64,000 nt of DNA, taken from the NCBI GenBank assembly GCA_013398055.1, contig VZRS01004517.1:186001-250000 (forward strand). The letters run 5' to 3'. The notes under the pieces were generated by a model that did no database searches, was not told the DNA's origin, and worked only from the letters and a program-made list of their open reading frames with translations. Source of the DNA: Ifrita kowaldi (lineage: Eukaryota; Chordata; Aves; Passeriformes; Cinclosomatidae). Shown here piece after piece: positions 39,701 through 50,928 of the stretch (its first letter is position 1; every line of letters starts with the position of its first letter). Position numbers and translations under genes: made by a program.

Positions 39701-41480
39701 CCCTTTTATCTCCTCTTACCTCATCCTTATCTGACAGCAGCAGGCACCCTTAAGTTTCTCAGAGGTTTCACAGCCATTCCTCATTGATCCTGGATCTTGT
39801 CCCCAGAAGGCCCAGAGCTTCCTAAGCAGAACCCACACAAGCTGCCGCACCTGTGGCTGCCTCTGTTAGCTGTGCTCATGAGAGTCCCCATAGCGGGAAC
39901 CACTGAAACCCTGCAGAGAAGCTAAAAGAACACAGAGTCCCAACAGCTTGGGCCAGCTCAGAGATAAGCAAGCCCCATGAAGCTTTGTAGCAGTGAAATA
40001 TCAGTTAGATAACTGCACATATCTGGAAAAGCCTAAGCAATCTCTGTATAGGTAAGCTCTGAATCTGGAGGGGAAACATTTGCTGTTATGGTTTTCCATG
40101 GCTCTTTTCCTAGACCAACCACACAGCAAATCTGAATTTAAACTCTGAATATATACTAAATATACTAAATTAAAAGGCTGTTTCTTATGGCCATGTGTTG
40201 GCAATCCTATGACAGTGGTAGCAGAAGTAGGGCCCAAAAGCGCTTGCTCAAAGCCTGACCTATTTGTTGTACTGACCTGATGCTTCAGGTTATAGGCACT
40301 GACACTACAGTCAGTCAGAAATTTTGGACTATGGCATGTGTCTCCCTGACACACTATCCTAAAGGCTTTTCTTTGTGGCCTTATATTTTGTTGCATTCCT
40401 TGATGGCAAAATTATAGTTTGGTATTTTCTACATGTGCATACCTGAAGCTCAACTAGCTATCTGCCCCTCAGGTTGTATAATGGAAGGTTTTGCAGATAC
40501 CCAATTAAACTGTGATCACTGGAAGATAAAAGAAAGCAGTCATGAGATCAGGCACAGATCTACAAACAATATTGTCTGTAAGACTGAGTGGCCTCAAACG
40601 TCAATGTCTTTAAGCTTTGTAATGTTTCTGGTTCCCAATGATTGCACGTACATTGCCATGTGGAGCACCCTAAAGGCTTACAGTGCAAATGATGTTCATC
40701 TGCATTGCTGCAGCCCAGGATGTCCCCATGGTCTGCAAAGTTTTTAGGCTAAAGGGAAATCCTGGATGTAGACTGTGCTTAAGTGTCTCTTAGAGCTTAC
40801 TTGCCCTGTGGACAGGATAAAGTATCTTTCTACCTGACATATTCTTGGGACAGACATGACAGACAATACAGAAACTGCAGGTATAGTGCAGATGAAACAT
40901 TTTGAGGCAAAATGTCCAGCAGCCGAGTTTTCTTACATGCTTTTTTGCAGTTCATTCATTAGGATATTTGCACAGATGGGAGAAATTTAAACAATATAGT
41001 CTAAAGAATGTAAATATGCTCAGGGCAAACACAAACCTGTGGAGACCTATAAAGGGAAATCACTACATTCTCAGCCTCCATTTTATTCATGTTTTGTTTA
41101 CTATACAAACATGGAGAGGCAGAGGTGATGAGGCATTTGCTCAGGAATTATTCAGCACCATCTGGCATCTTGAAGTAATTAGTCTACACTGTATCTCCTT
41201 TGGAAACCATAGCAACTCTACAATAACTTAATTGTGTTCTCTGATGATGGCATAATAAATAATAAGTGTAACTGCTATAATATACTAATTAATGCATTTT
41301 CAACTGCCCAGCTGCTGTATACAAACGTCCTATCTATTACGGGTTTCTTGGTAAGAAGTGTTTGCAAAACAGGAACAGAAAAGGATTCAAAAAGAGCATA
41401 ATTTTGCATGACCTCACTCCTAGACAAATTCAAGGAGGAAATGGTACATGATTTAATTGATTAAGAGTTGCGGGAATCAG
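33793..41480. other. Intergenic stretch, no gene recognised
   Basis: Mostly AT-rich, with a T run at 34216-34229. Two blocks (about 35.8-36.6 kb and 39.16-39.97 kb) are less AT-rich and look like old dispersed sequence, but I could not find LTR ends, a primer-binding site or flanking duplications. The segment 38975-39130 is a dense run of TAAT/ATTA motifs typical of conserved homeodomain-bound DNA. No exon was recognised. Confidence 0.5.
38455..38479. repeat. 25-bp perfect palindrome
   Basis: CTGTAATAAAAT and its exact reverse complement ATTTTATTACAG flank one A. It is AT-rich and could extrude a cruciform or form a short RNA hairpin. Confidence 0.95.
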
Positions 41481-41494
41481 TCAGTCAGTCAACA

Positions 41495-41680
41495 TGTTAT
41501 ATGGGAAATACATCATCTTTGTCAAACAAATCTAATTGCATTTCTTAAGAGCATAAGCTTTGATGATTTAAAATAACTAAGCAGATGTAATCCACACAGC
41601 TCTATAAGGTATTTGATGCACTGCAACATGACAAAATATGACTAGAAATCAGTATTGCACAGCATCAATAAGGTGCATAC
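41495..41680 (+). mobile_element. Possible decayed CR1/L3-type LINE reverse-transcriptase fragment
   Basis: TCAAACAAATCTAATTGCAT followed about 90 bp later by GGTATTTGATGCACTGCAAC resembles the LINE segment encoding the 'LDFSKAFDTV.H' region of the reverse transcriptase. It is heavily mutated, with stops and indels. It has the same orientation as the CR1 3' end at 42.9 kb, so both could belong to one old insertion with an unrecognisable middle. Confidence 0.35.
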
Positions 41681-41819
41681 TAAAAAGATCAAGAAGGGGA
41701 TAACAAATGGGCAAGGGGGATGAGGGGGTTTATGTGGAAGCCAAACCTCAAAATCACAGTTCAACTTTGCAAAATGTAGTTTTTTACATCTAGAAAAAAT
41801 GAGTACAACCTATTCAGCC

Positions 41820-41832
41820 AAAAAAAAAAAAA
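41820..41832. repeat. Poly-A run
   Basis: About 13 A residues on the + strand within AT-rich DNA. It has no recognisable SINE or retrocopy body beside it. Confidence 0.8.
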
Positions 41833-42872
41833 TCAGAAAAGTAGTGAACCTGAAAAATATCTGAGTAATACTAGATTCAGAAATTCATCTAGAATTTTGG
41901 GAAAAGAATACAGGCTAGAGGGTCCAGTAGCAATAAACCTGGTGTTAGAATACGGTTAACAAAGTTCAGGTGCACGCTTATATGCATTGCATGCTTGTTT
42001 CCAATGCAGGCAAGAGTGAAAGAAATGATTCATGATTGGAGAAGATACTCAAACAGAAAAGTGTGGCCATGCTGAAGCCCTGGCCAGGGCATTAGCCACT
42101 GTTTGTCTGTCAAGCTAGAGGTGGGAAGTCATACAACTGCAGCAGCACAGTGCAAACAAGACCAGCTGAAAGACAAGGGCTGCTTGCTCCATGTGTCATC
42201 TCTTCCTCAATTGATTCCAGAACCTGGGCTCATGCCTCAGCATAAGGCTGCCCTACATAGCTAACATGGGCCAGCTTGCTCAAACTAGCCCAGGCATCTC
42301 CGACCAGGCCCAGCATCACGTTATTTAGACATGACAATTTTGTGTCCAGTTCTATTCAGACACCATGAAATATGGGAAACTGAAGCCAAATGCATATTAA
42401 TGTCCTAAAATCAACTTGGATACTTTTCAGGAACACCCAAGTGACTGGGCTTAGTCCAGGAGATGGTAGTAATATAATGGCCTATGATACAAAGAGGATG
42501 TGACAAGAATTTATGACATGGCCCCAATCAGTGAGCACTGACCTATGATTTATTAAAAATATACAGTCACCTCATTCCCAGACTGTGTTTACCACCATTA
42601 CATTGTCACACTGTGAAAAAACAGCAGGGTGATCGTCCAGTCCTGGAACAGTACAAAATTTGGTAATATTGTGTTTTCATTAAGACTCAATTTAAACAAA
42701 ATTTAAAATTTGTCGGTAAAAACCAAATACCTTAAAAAAGGAAATTTCTAGGAGGAAGAGTAGAATTTATCCAACTGAATGTTACTTAGAGTTAACTAAG
42801 AGTGCCATTGTCATGCATGAAGAATGTCAACACAGATCTCTGATTAGTGACAGTCATATTCATTTCATTTAG

Positions 42873-43152
42873 TAGTGATAGGACAAGGAGTAATGGGTAC
42901 AAATTGAAAGAGAGGAAATTTAGGTTAAACATGAGGAAGGATATCTTAATTATGAAGATGATGAGGCACTGGAACAGGTTGCTCTGGGAGGCTGCAGATA
43001 TTCCACCCCTGGCAGTGTTCAAGGACAGGTTGGATAAGCCCTTGAGCAACCTGGTCTAGTGGGAGGTGTCCCTGTCCACAGCAGAGGGGGTTGGGATTGG
43101 ATGGTCTTTAAGGTTCCGTCCAACTCCTTAAAATTCTATGAATTCTATGATT
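42873..43152 (+). mobile_element. CR1 LINE 3' end
   Basis: Plus-strand CR1. It begins in ORF2 (AGTGATAGGACAAGGAGTAA), continues through the C-terminal coding segment (in frame from 42847: MRHWNRLLWEAADIPPL, then VFKDRLDKPLSNLV) and the 3' UTR (GTTGGGATTGGATGGTCTTT), and ends AATTCTATGAATTCTATGAT. The coding tail is still open over about 70 codons, so this copy is less decayed than the one at 13.2 kb, but it is far from full length. Confidence 0.95.
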
Positions 43153-43940
43153 ACGTAAAACACCGGCACAAAACATCATGTTTGTTCTCTTATCCCCTCA
43201 GGCCTGTTGGTCATGTTAGCTTTGACCCACCTTCGTTGCCTAACACAAATATGGATGTGTTGATTTTCCAGCTCCTTAAGAAGGAATGTACATTGGGAAA
43301 TCCAATGCAAGTAAATACACTTGCTTTCAATGTGGTAACTGAAGTATTTTATAATCTTATTATTACAGTACCCATCCCATGCTATCTTAGGCCAAAACTG
43401 TACTTTGATCCCTCACTTGTTTTATGGCCATATAAATGGTGAGTTATAAACAGTTGTAGAACAAAGATATTGAAGACAATATCAAGTACAGCAAAACCCA
43501 AAAAGATGTGGTTCAAAAGTATAATTACAGGTTAAAATACATTGATACACTAGGAAAAAATATTGCCAGGCATATACACAGGGCTTCCAGACAGAGCAAA
43601 TAACCACAAGACAATTGTGAATTATGCTTCTATTTATCATGACTCATATTTGACTCATGGTAAGTGAAATTAATTTCAGTCACAGGCATAAGCAGATATG
43701 CTTTTTCTGTGTAAAACTAAGAGTTGTTTTGACTGGTTATTAGTTCTGCCTCAGACGATCATTCCCAAATATCTGGGGAAAACAAAATCCCACAAGGTCA
43801 AATGCTGGTGAGCTCATCCCCATTCCAGCTCACAGAAACACGGGAGTGATTGTGCAGTTTCTTCCCTTTCTCTGGCAGCCAATCCCTCCTTTAGAGACAG
43901 GTCCTAACATCTGCTGAGGCTGAATTTAGTCACAGTAGAA
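43153..43940. other. Intergenic stretch, nothing recognised
   Basis: Unique-looking sequence between the CR1 3' end and the CpG-rich patch. A plus-strand frame of 127 codons runs through it from within the CR1 but resembles nothing known. Confidence 0.5.
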
Positions 43941-43944
43941 GGAA

Positions 43945-44120
43945 AGGTGTGTTGCGGCTTCTCAGGCTGCCCTCGCCGCGCCGTGCAGTGTCCGCAGCCC
44001 GCCGCACGGGGGTTCGCATCCCAGGGAATGCTCAGGCCGCGGGGGCCGCTCCAGCATTGACACCTTCCGTCACCGCTGGGTCAGCAGGACACGCACAGCA
44101 ACACCACGGCAACAACTCCC
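43945..44120. promoter_or_regulatory. Orphan CpG-rich patch (possible promoter of an unannotated transcript)
   Basis: About 170 bp with dense CpG (CCTCGCCGCGCCGTGCAG, then GGCCGCGGGGGCCGC) in otherwise AT-rich DNA, about 20 kb upstream of GRXCR1. A plus-strand open frame starts inside it (43949-44197, 82 codons, Ala/Arg-rich, no known family). A strong donor-like GTAAGTG lies on the minus strand at 44147-44141, beside the patch. It could be a promoter of a noncoding RNA, a GC-rich repeat remnant or chance. Confidence 0.35.
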
Positions 44121-44250
44121 GGGAAAAATCAGCTGCTTCTCACTTACAAGATGACGGGCTTGGGCAAAATTCTATAGCTTTACATCTACTCCTGTGAAAA
44201 GCAGATGACTGCACAATATTTCATGCAATCAAGTCAATAGAAATTTGTTA
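44050..44250 (+). repeat. 201-bp exact direct duplication, copy 1
   Basis: Identical in all 201 bases to 44253-44453, with only TN between the copies. A perfect tandem copy next to an N strongly suggests two contig ends that overlap but were not merged. Confidence 0.97.
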
Positions 44251-44251
44251 T

Positions 44252-44252
44252 N
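44252..44252. other. Single N, probable contig join
   Basis: An ambiguous base at the exact junction of the two 201-bp copies. Confidence 0.95.
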
Positions 44253-44453
44253 TCCAGCATTGACACCTTCCGTCACCGCTGGGTCAGCAGGACACGCACA
44301 GCAACACCACGGCAACAACTCCCGGGAAAAATCAGCTGCTTCTCACTTACAAGATGACGGGCTTGGGCAAAATTCTATAGCTTTACATCTACTCCTGTGA
44401 AAAGCAGATGACTGCACAATATTTCATGCAATCAAGTCAATAGAAATTTGTTA
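44253..44453 (+). repeat. 201-bp exact direct duplication, copy 2
   Basis: The second copy, continuing into unique sequence at 44454 (GAAAAAGC). If the duplication is an assembly error, coordinates beyond here are inflated by about 200 bp. Confidence 0.97.
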
Positions 44454-47398
44454 GAAAAAGCTAAAGGACTGCTATTACCTTCAGTTGAACCAGTTTCAAC
44501 CCAGAGCTAAAACGGACATGCTATTGATCAGTGTAACTGAAGCAGAATTCAATAATGTATATATTATTTTCCTGATTCTATTGTATGAGCATACTCCATT
44601 GTTCATTTTTCAGATATACTGGGAGTTAAGCATAAAAATAACAGTAATTTTGTCTCTGTAATGTGTGGAGTGGGAGGAAAAGGGGGACTTTGAAATAATT
44701 TCAGAATTAATAATGGTGTGCTATTCTAGGCACACTGCTATTTTATACTAACAGAAAACTTTGAAATTGTTTAAATGGTTTTTGTTAGATGAGCAATGCT
44801 AACTGCACAAAGTATCTTATGTTCTTTGCAGAACAAGGGAAGGGGATTGACCCATTTCCCTTCCTTTCCCCTTCTTTCCGATCTCTCTCCTTTTCTTCCT
44901 CCATCCCCACATTTCTGTAACTTGTATTTTCACATGACAGTAACTCTTACCTTCACCACCCCAGAAGCACTAAGCTTTTAGGCAGCAATCTAGCAATCAC
45001 CATCACAGTCCGCTGGGGCTCTGTTCTTATGAGACATTTATGGATATGTGCCAGAGAGTAAAAGTTAATTCCAGGTGAAACCCAGCCAGAACAGCCAATG
45101 GATGGCATCCCTACTAATAAGCCTAAGTGAGATATTTCAGCAGCTTGACTTGACAGCCATCATCAATCTCAATGCAGAAAGCAGTTCAGATCATTTACTG
45201 CTTAGACAGGTTGAGATTTTTCTCCATAATTCTAGTTAATCCACAGAATCACTTAGGTAAACTCAGCGTCATTTCCAAGAATAGATGGATAGATGCTGGT
45301 TTTCCTGCCTCAGACATTGTAATATCAAAAAGGAAAAATGTTCTGGGCTGATTAAGGTAGTGGTGCTCTAACAAACACAACATCTCACCTGGATCTGCAA
45401 GGAAAGAGTGCAGTGCCAGGAATTTTCATGGCTTTCACTTTGAGGACTCTTGCACTTTATGAGACAGCCTTGGCTCACCAGCTCTCTCAAAGAACCCACT
45501 ACCCTTGCTCTTACCCTCCTGCCTCCCACAAGTTAATATCTGCTGGCATGAGTTAATGGCATTTAGCAATACCTGACATTCTCTAAAGGAGCACTACCTT
45601 CCTGAAAGGTTTCAGCCTGACACCCCAGGCAGTCTGCAGAGGTCTGCCTGAGGACAGAGCCGTCACTCACCTGTTCCCATTCTCCCAGATCTCAGTCCTG
45701 CATTCTGCTTCCTGAGGTCCTGCCACAGCCTTCCTAGGAACGGAGCATCTGTCACAGCCTACTTGGGCAGCAGCATGGCCTCACCCCACAGTCCTAGGGC
45801 AGGATTGTTCTGGGCTGCGCGCCGCCCTGTACAATCTGCTGCAATGCCTTGATGGAGAGCAATGGGACAGTCCTGCCAGACCACGCAGCAGGGCTCCTTC
45901 CTAATCTTTGCTTTTCCTAGACTAAAATCTCAAGCAATTTCCACAGCCCCATTAGGCAAAGTATTTCAGAAAACACTGAAAACCTACATAATACGATTAT
46001 TGTAATAACGAGGTCTTTCATCTGGGAAGTCTATGAATAATTACTTCTAATTAAGTAGCTGATCAATGCAGTAAACCATTCATCAGTACTTCAGTCCTGC
46101 ATTACAGACTGTAATATTTTTTCTGTTAGTGTAAATGCTGGGCAAGAAAGTGTACTCAATGAAAACATTATTAAAATTTTGTGTCACTGCTAGGAAACAA
46201 ATTGAAATGTTTTTTTCTTGGTTTTGTTTTCTTTATTTGCTCTTGCAGTATTAGGCAGTCATTGTCCTTGGCCAATGACTCATTCTGACTGCAGCACTAT
46301 TTGAAAAACAGGAGTGAAGCAATAAGTACAATAGGAAGAATAAGGAAATAAGAAGAAAGATAGGCTACATACAGAAAGTCATTGACTTTATTAGGAAAAC
46401 TTAAGAGGAAGTTTTTTCTAGAAAGTGCTGAGCCAAAGATAATAGACACAGAAAGCTTGTTTTGGAGAGCTTTACATTCTGTGGACTGTTATTACACCCA
46501 CCACATATAATACAAACTTTCAGATTTTAAAGTTGGCATGTTATGCCTTATTCTGTGATCAGATACCCCTGAACTGTTTAGGGGGTATCTGATGGCAAAA
46601 TCAGTGTAACAAATACAGTTGTGATTACATGTAGAACAATAATACAAGAAACTATAAATATTAGCATAGAATTCATATTAATTCAAAGACTGAATATTCA
46701 TATATAAATGGACAAAGTTCTTCTTGGACCCAGGTGCTCACACACTGCACAAGAAAGAGAACCAGAGCACACAAAGAATCCTGGCAACATTACAGGCATG
46801 AAAATAATGCATGGAGAAGCAGTGGCTGGGTCATTATTTGTTTGATAAATGCTGAGCCTTCAGACAATCTGGCTTAAAATTTAGGAGGTAAAATGCTGGT
46901 AAAGTTTTTGCCATGGACTTGTGAATTTTCATGTTTTCATGTTCCAAATTTTACTTGCTTGTTTTTTTTCCCCAGAAGGACAATTATAATCTTATTATCA
47001 ATACCAGGAAGGTGTATATAGAATAAACCCAGGAAGGAAATCTTTATTGAGATTCTCCAAATATATGTCGAGATGCCATATAAAGCCATGACAAACAGAA
47101 ACTTTTGCAGTAGCTTAGATATTTAGAATTCAGTTAAGAATCCAGGTCTTAATATGCTTGGGATATGAGATAATAAAAGCAGGTTTTCACTGTTACATCC
47201 ACAGTGAGTAAAATAGAGACTATGTAAGTCAGACTATATACTATACTTCTTAGAGAAAAATCATAATTACAAAAGGCAATAGCAGCAAATGTAAGAAGTA
47301 ATTTTTAAAATGCATCAAGGATATTAAGGATCATTCAAAAATATTTAAATTCACAAGTTTGTGAAGAAGAAACATGTAAAAATCAACAGTTTGCCCAG
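44454..47398. other. Intergenic stretch, no gene recognised
   Basis: Contains a pyrimidine-rich run (44851-44909), a GC-richer part near 45600-45900 without open frames of note, and a perfect hairpin at 46558-46593. No supported gene. Confidence 0.5.
46558..46593. repeat. Perfect 12-bp stem hairpin
   Basis: ATCAGATACCCC and GGGGTATCTGAT are exact reverse complements separated by 12 bases. There is no T-run after it and no gene context, so it is recorded only as a structural element. Confidence 0.85.
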
Positions 47399-47668
47399 AA
47401 ACAAAAACAAAAACAAAACAAGTGGTAATGCAACAACAGTAGTCGTTCCTGAAAAAATTTCCTATTTTTTTATGAGCTTTTAAATTTTTATGATAACAAC
47501 AGTTATAAATACAGGAATTTGAGTAGATGCCTACCAAGAAACCAGAGGGGGAAAAAAGTGGAAGAGAGGCAAAACAAAAAACAAAAATCAAAAACAAACA
47601 AACAAAAAAACCCCAACCAAAATAAAAACCAAAAAAAAAAAAAAACCAAACCAAACAAAAAACAAAAG
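47399..47668. repeat. A-rich (CAAAA)n tracts
   Basis: There are two blocks: CAAAAA-type repeats at 47399-47421, and a longer block at 47570-47668 made of CAAAA/CAAA units with a 15-A run. They create a long low-complexity minus-strand frame (47831-47331) that is not a gene. Confidence 0.9.
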
Positions 47669-50600
47669 GATAGAGCAAACTTGTAAACAAAAGTCTCAGA
47701 CTTAGGACGATGTTCCTCCAGCAGTATACCTGCCTATTCTGTACTTTCACAGCATTCCAGTAGCCACTGCCATAGGAGATACTGAACACCCCACAGTTAC
47801 TTTTTTCACTACTATGAATTGACAGAAACACAGCTTTTTATGTGAAGCAGAAACTAAACATCTCGATAGCATGCGAGTGCCTACTTGCTCCGACCTGTAA
47901 GTACAAGCACAATGTTGGTCATTATGGGGGGTCCCTCTGACTCTAAGAAAGCAAATCAAGTTTAATCTGTCTTTGTAGAATAAAGGCTGCAAGTTGCCAT
48001 TGATGTAGAAGAAAAAAATATTTATATGGCAGGTGGAAGAAATGACAAATTGTACCACACAGTTCTCGGGCATGAGATTGCAAGAAATATTGCACATCTC
48101 TTTCCTTCCCTTTCTTTGAGTATATATGTTGCTAGCTGTAGTTATAGACAAACACCAACTTGGAGACAGGTTTTTTAGTTTCAAATATATTCACACATCT
48201 CTGAAGCTATCAGTCATCTGCAATCCCTGGGCATAGCTCAAGGTGAAACTACCTCATTTTTATTCATCTTGACCAAAAAAAAAAAAAAATGCAATAACGA
48301 CATGCTTTTAGTTTTATGAATAAAAGTGTCAAAGTCCATGTATTCCTCGACGTTTTCTTGACTGTAAAACAATCTATCTCCCAAGAAGTAGGAAGTAAGT
48401 CAAGGGAAAATGGATAAAATACTGTTCTAATTATTTTCTCTGATTACTTCATGAAAACAGTTTTGCCTGTTTTAAGGCCAGGTGGAATGATCCAGCAAGA
48501 AGAGATAGCAGAGCTCTGAGCCAAATCCATGGCAATCAATGGAATGCATCTCACTGATTCAATGACTACTACAGTGTATTGAATATTAAATTCCATCATC
48601 TTCAACACAAACCAGATTAATCCCAGTTTAGTTCTCTTGACCTCAGTTTACTGGCTCAAATGTATCATTTTTCCCTTGAGCAGTTCCACTGTAGGTTTTT
48701 TTTTAAAAGTCTCCACTAAGAGAAGGCAGGAGTAACATCAGTATGACAGAGCTGAAGGGGCTGCATGTGCCCCAGGGGTTTCAGTCAGATCATACACTTG
48801 TCACCCAGTCATGGAGAGAAGCCCCCTAGTGATGAAAGCCCAGTGAGCTGCAACCTGCCTGGCAGTCTGCAAAGAGCCTTTCCCTCTTCAGCAGGTGTTT
48901 TATAAATGGCGTAAAAGGAACACAAAAATCCCATGAGTATTCAGAAGCACACTAAGGTTTCCAGAAGATATGCTGAGAAACCCACATGAGACAACTCTTA
49001 CTGCTGGAGGAGACACAGAGGAAGGTCTAGCAGACAAATGAATAAAAACTTCTCCATATCTGCAGTTACAAAAATAAGGTGCTTAACAGATGAACTAATG
49101 AAGACAGGATCCGCCACAACACTGGGCAGCACGTCAGCCATGGCACAGTCTCCTTCTTGTTTTAACAGTAAGATGGACCCCCGCTTTGGGCAAGCCAACC
49201 CTGTTACCACAAGGTTTGTGAATCACTTCTAAGGCAAAGCTCTCTGACAACGTTAATATGATAGTCAGTGTTCCATTGGCAGAGCTGGCTGACTGCATAA
49301 TGGAAACTGGCGTACAGAGGCCACCTCTGGTTTCATAAGCAAGACCTTTATAGATTGCAAAGGTTGTCATGCTTGTCAAAACTTCTTACTACGTGTCCTT
49401 TGATATTTATTCAGCTCCATGAGTCCACAAGTGACTTTCTTTTCTGGGTTTAATTCATATTCTATGTATTGAAACAGCCAATCTAAAGTCAAAAATGTGT
49501 CTCTAAGTGACAAGTTCTAAATCCCATCCTCAGGCAAACAACAATTTGTAATTCCTGTTTACCACTTTCACATTTTAAGCCAGCCACATTTAATTAGAAC
49601 TGCAGAAGTAGGCTGTTTGTTGTAAATCCTAGAACAGCAAATACATCAACACCACTGTAAAAAACAAATAACTCAATGCTACTTTTACTTAACCAGGTTT
49701 CCAAGCACATCATGCATGATTACTTTACCTTAATCTTTGAACTCCTCCAGAGATTAAAAGAATGCTTCAGGATTCTTGCAATCAGGAGAAAGAAATACAG
49801 TAGTGACACACATGAGAAAATGTTTCATTCGTTCTGCAGTCAAATTTACAGGATAATAATACAGTAGATTTTGAACATGCAAGTTCGAAAATGAATGCAT
49901 TTCAGATGCACTAAGAACAGGGGCTCCATTATCTTTATTGTATAATAGCAGCTATGTTGTCTTTATTGTATAAGAGCAAAAGACACTCTATAAAATGACT
50001 CCAGGTATTTACAATGTAAGTTTATAACTCACTCTTCTTTATACCAGAGCATTATTATACCTCCCAAGTGTTTCTATATTGAAAGAGTGGCTACTTCCTT
50101 GCAAAGTGAAATTGATTTAGTATTTCATAAAAGACAAAAAAAAAAAAATCAATTTTTTTGAAACTGCTTTTTTAAAACCTAATAAAGGGCTGTATCAAGT
50201 CAAGGGACCAAAAGCCCTTCTAACATGATATTCAGGCTCAAGCAGTGACCAGTAATGGAAGCCTAGGGATGCCCTTCTTTACTTTTCAAATTCCCAGAAA
50301 ATCGGAAAAAAAAATTATTTAGGGTTTAAGAATTTATTTCACTGTGTTTCCCAACTGCTATGACTAAATACATTTAATTTTAAAGTAGACATATGAAAAA
50401 TTTTGTATGCAAATCCTCCATTTATAGTAAATACTCCCCATTAATTATGTTATCCAAAACCACAACATGTTTTGGAATACAATTAATGTAAAGCTGAGTT
50501 ATTCTCTTACTACATTACCTATTTTCATATTTATGGAAAAAATTTATCAAAGACCAGATTATATGGGGTGTATATTTAAAAATTCTGCTTGTCAGTCCAA

Positions 50601-50870
50601 AGTGCTCTGTCATTTACCCTTAAAAGAATGCAGAGAAATTGCAGATTTCTATTTATGAAACTTTTAACACAATGTAGATACCTGCTTCTCACAGACATCA
50701 CAGGATATCTGTATATGTCCAACTTAAATCTATTTCTGCCATACCTCCAGCTAAACTTCATTACAAAACTGACACCTGACAATAAGGTAATACCCTAAGT
50801 TGCCCAACAGGACAGCAAACAAACTCAGGCTGTTCCTAGAAAAGTGACAAAAGCAAATGTTCCGGGCTGG
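47669..50870. other. Intergenic stretch, simple repeats and a CTCF-like motif
   Basis: Holds an A run (48274-48289), a two-copy 28-bp repeat (49931-49977, unit starting TCTTTATTGTATAA) and a CTCF-like core near 48819. Open frames of up to 145 codons are low-complexity or unrecognisable. Confidence 0.5.
48819..48834 (-). promoter_or_regulatory. CTCF-like core motif
   Basis: The minus strand reads TCATCACTAGGGGGCT. The segment TCACTAGGGGGC differs at its first base from the CTCF core CCACTAGGGGGC. A single motif match is weak evidence of binding. Confidence 0.3.
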
Positions 50871-50928
50871 GTTTTTTTGTTTGGTTCATTTTTTGTTTTT
50901 GTTTGTTTGTTGTTTTTGGGGTTTTTTC
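50871..50928. repeat. T/G-rich (GTTT)n tract
   Basis: GTTTTTTTGTTTGG followed by GTTTGTTTGTTG and further T runs. It is compositionally the complement of the A-rich block at 47.6 kb, but not an exact inverted copy. Confidence 0.85.

Noticed and set aside
39160..39970. Possible retroviral LTR-like block
   Set aside because: The composition is suggestive, but no TG...CA ends, target duplication, primer-binding site or viral coding remnant could be found.
44000..44020. GGTTCGCATCC, like a tRNA B box
   Set aside because: The T-stem does not pair properly and there is no A box or acceptor stem around it.
47331..47831. 166-codon minus-strand frame, Phe/Cys-rich
   Set aside because: Created by the A-rich low-complexity tracts on the + strand; no domain.
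47570..50928. A-rich and T-rich blocks as arms of a large inverted repeat
   Set aside because: They are only compositionally complementary; the exact order of units does not match.
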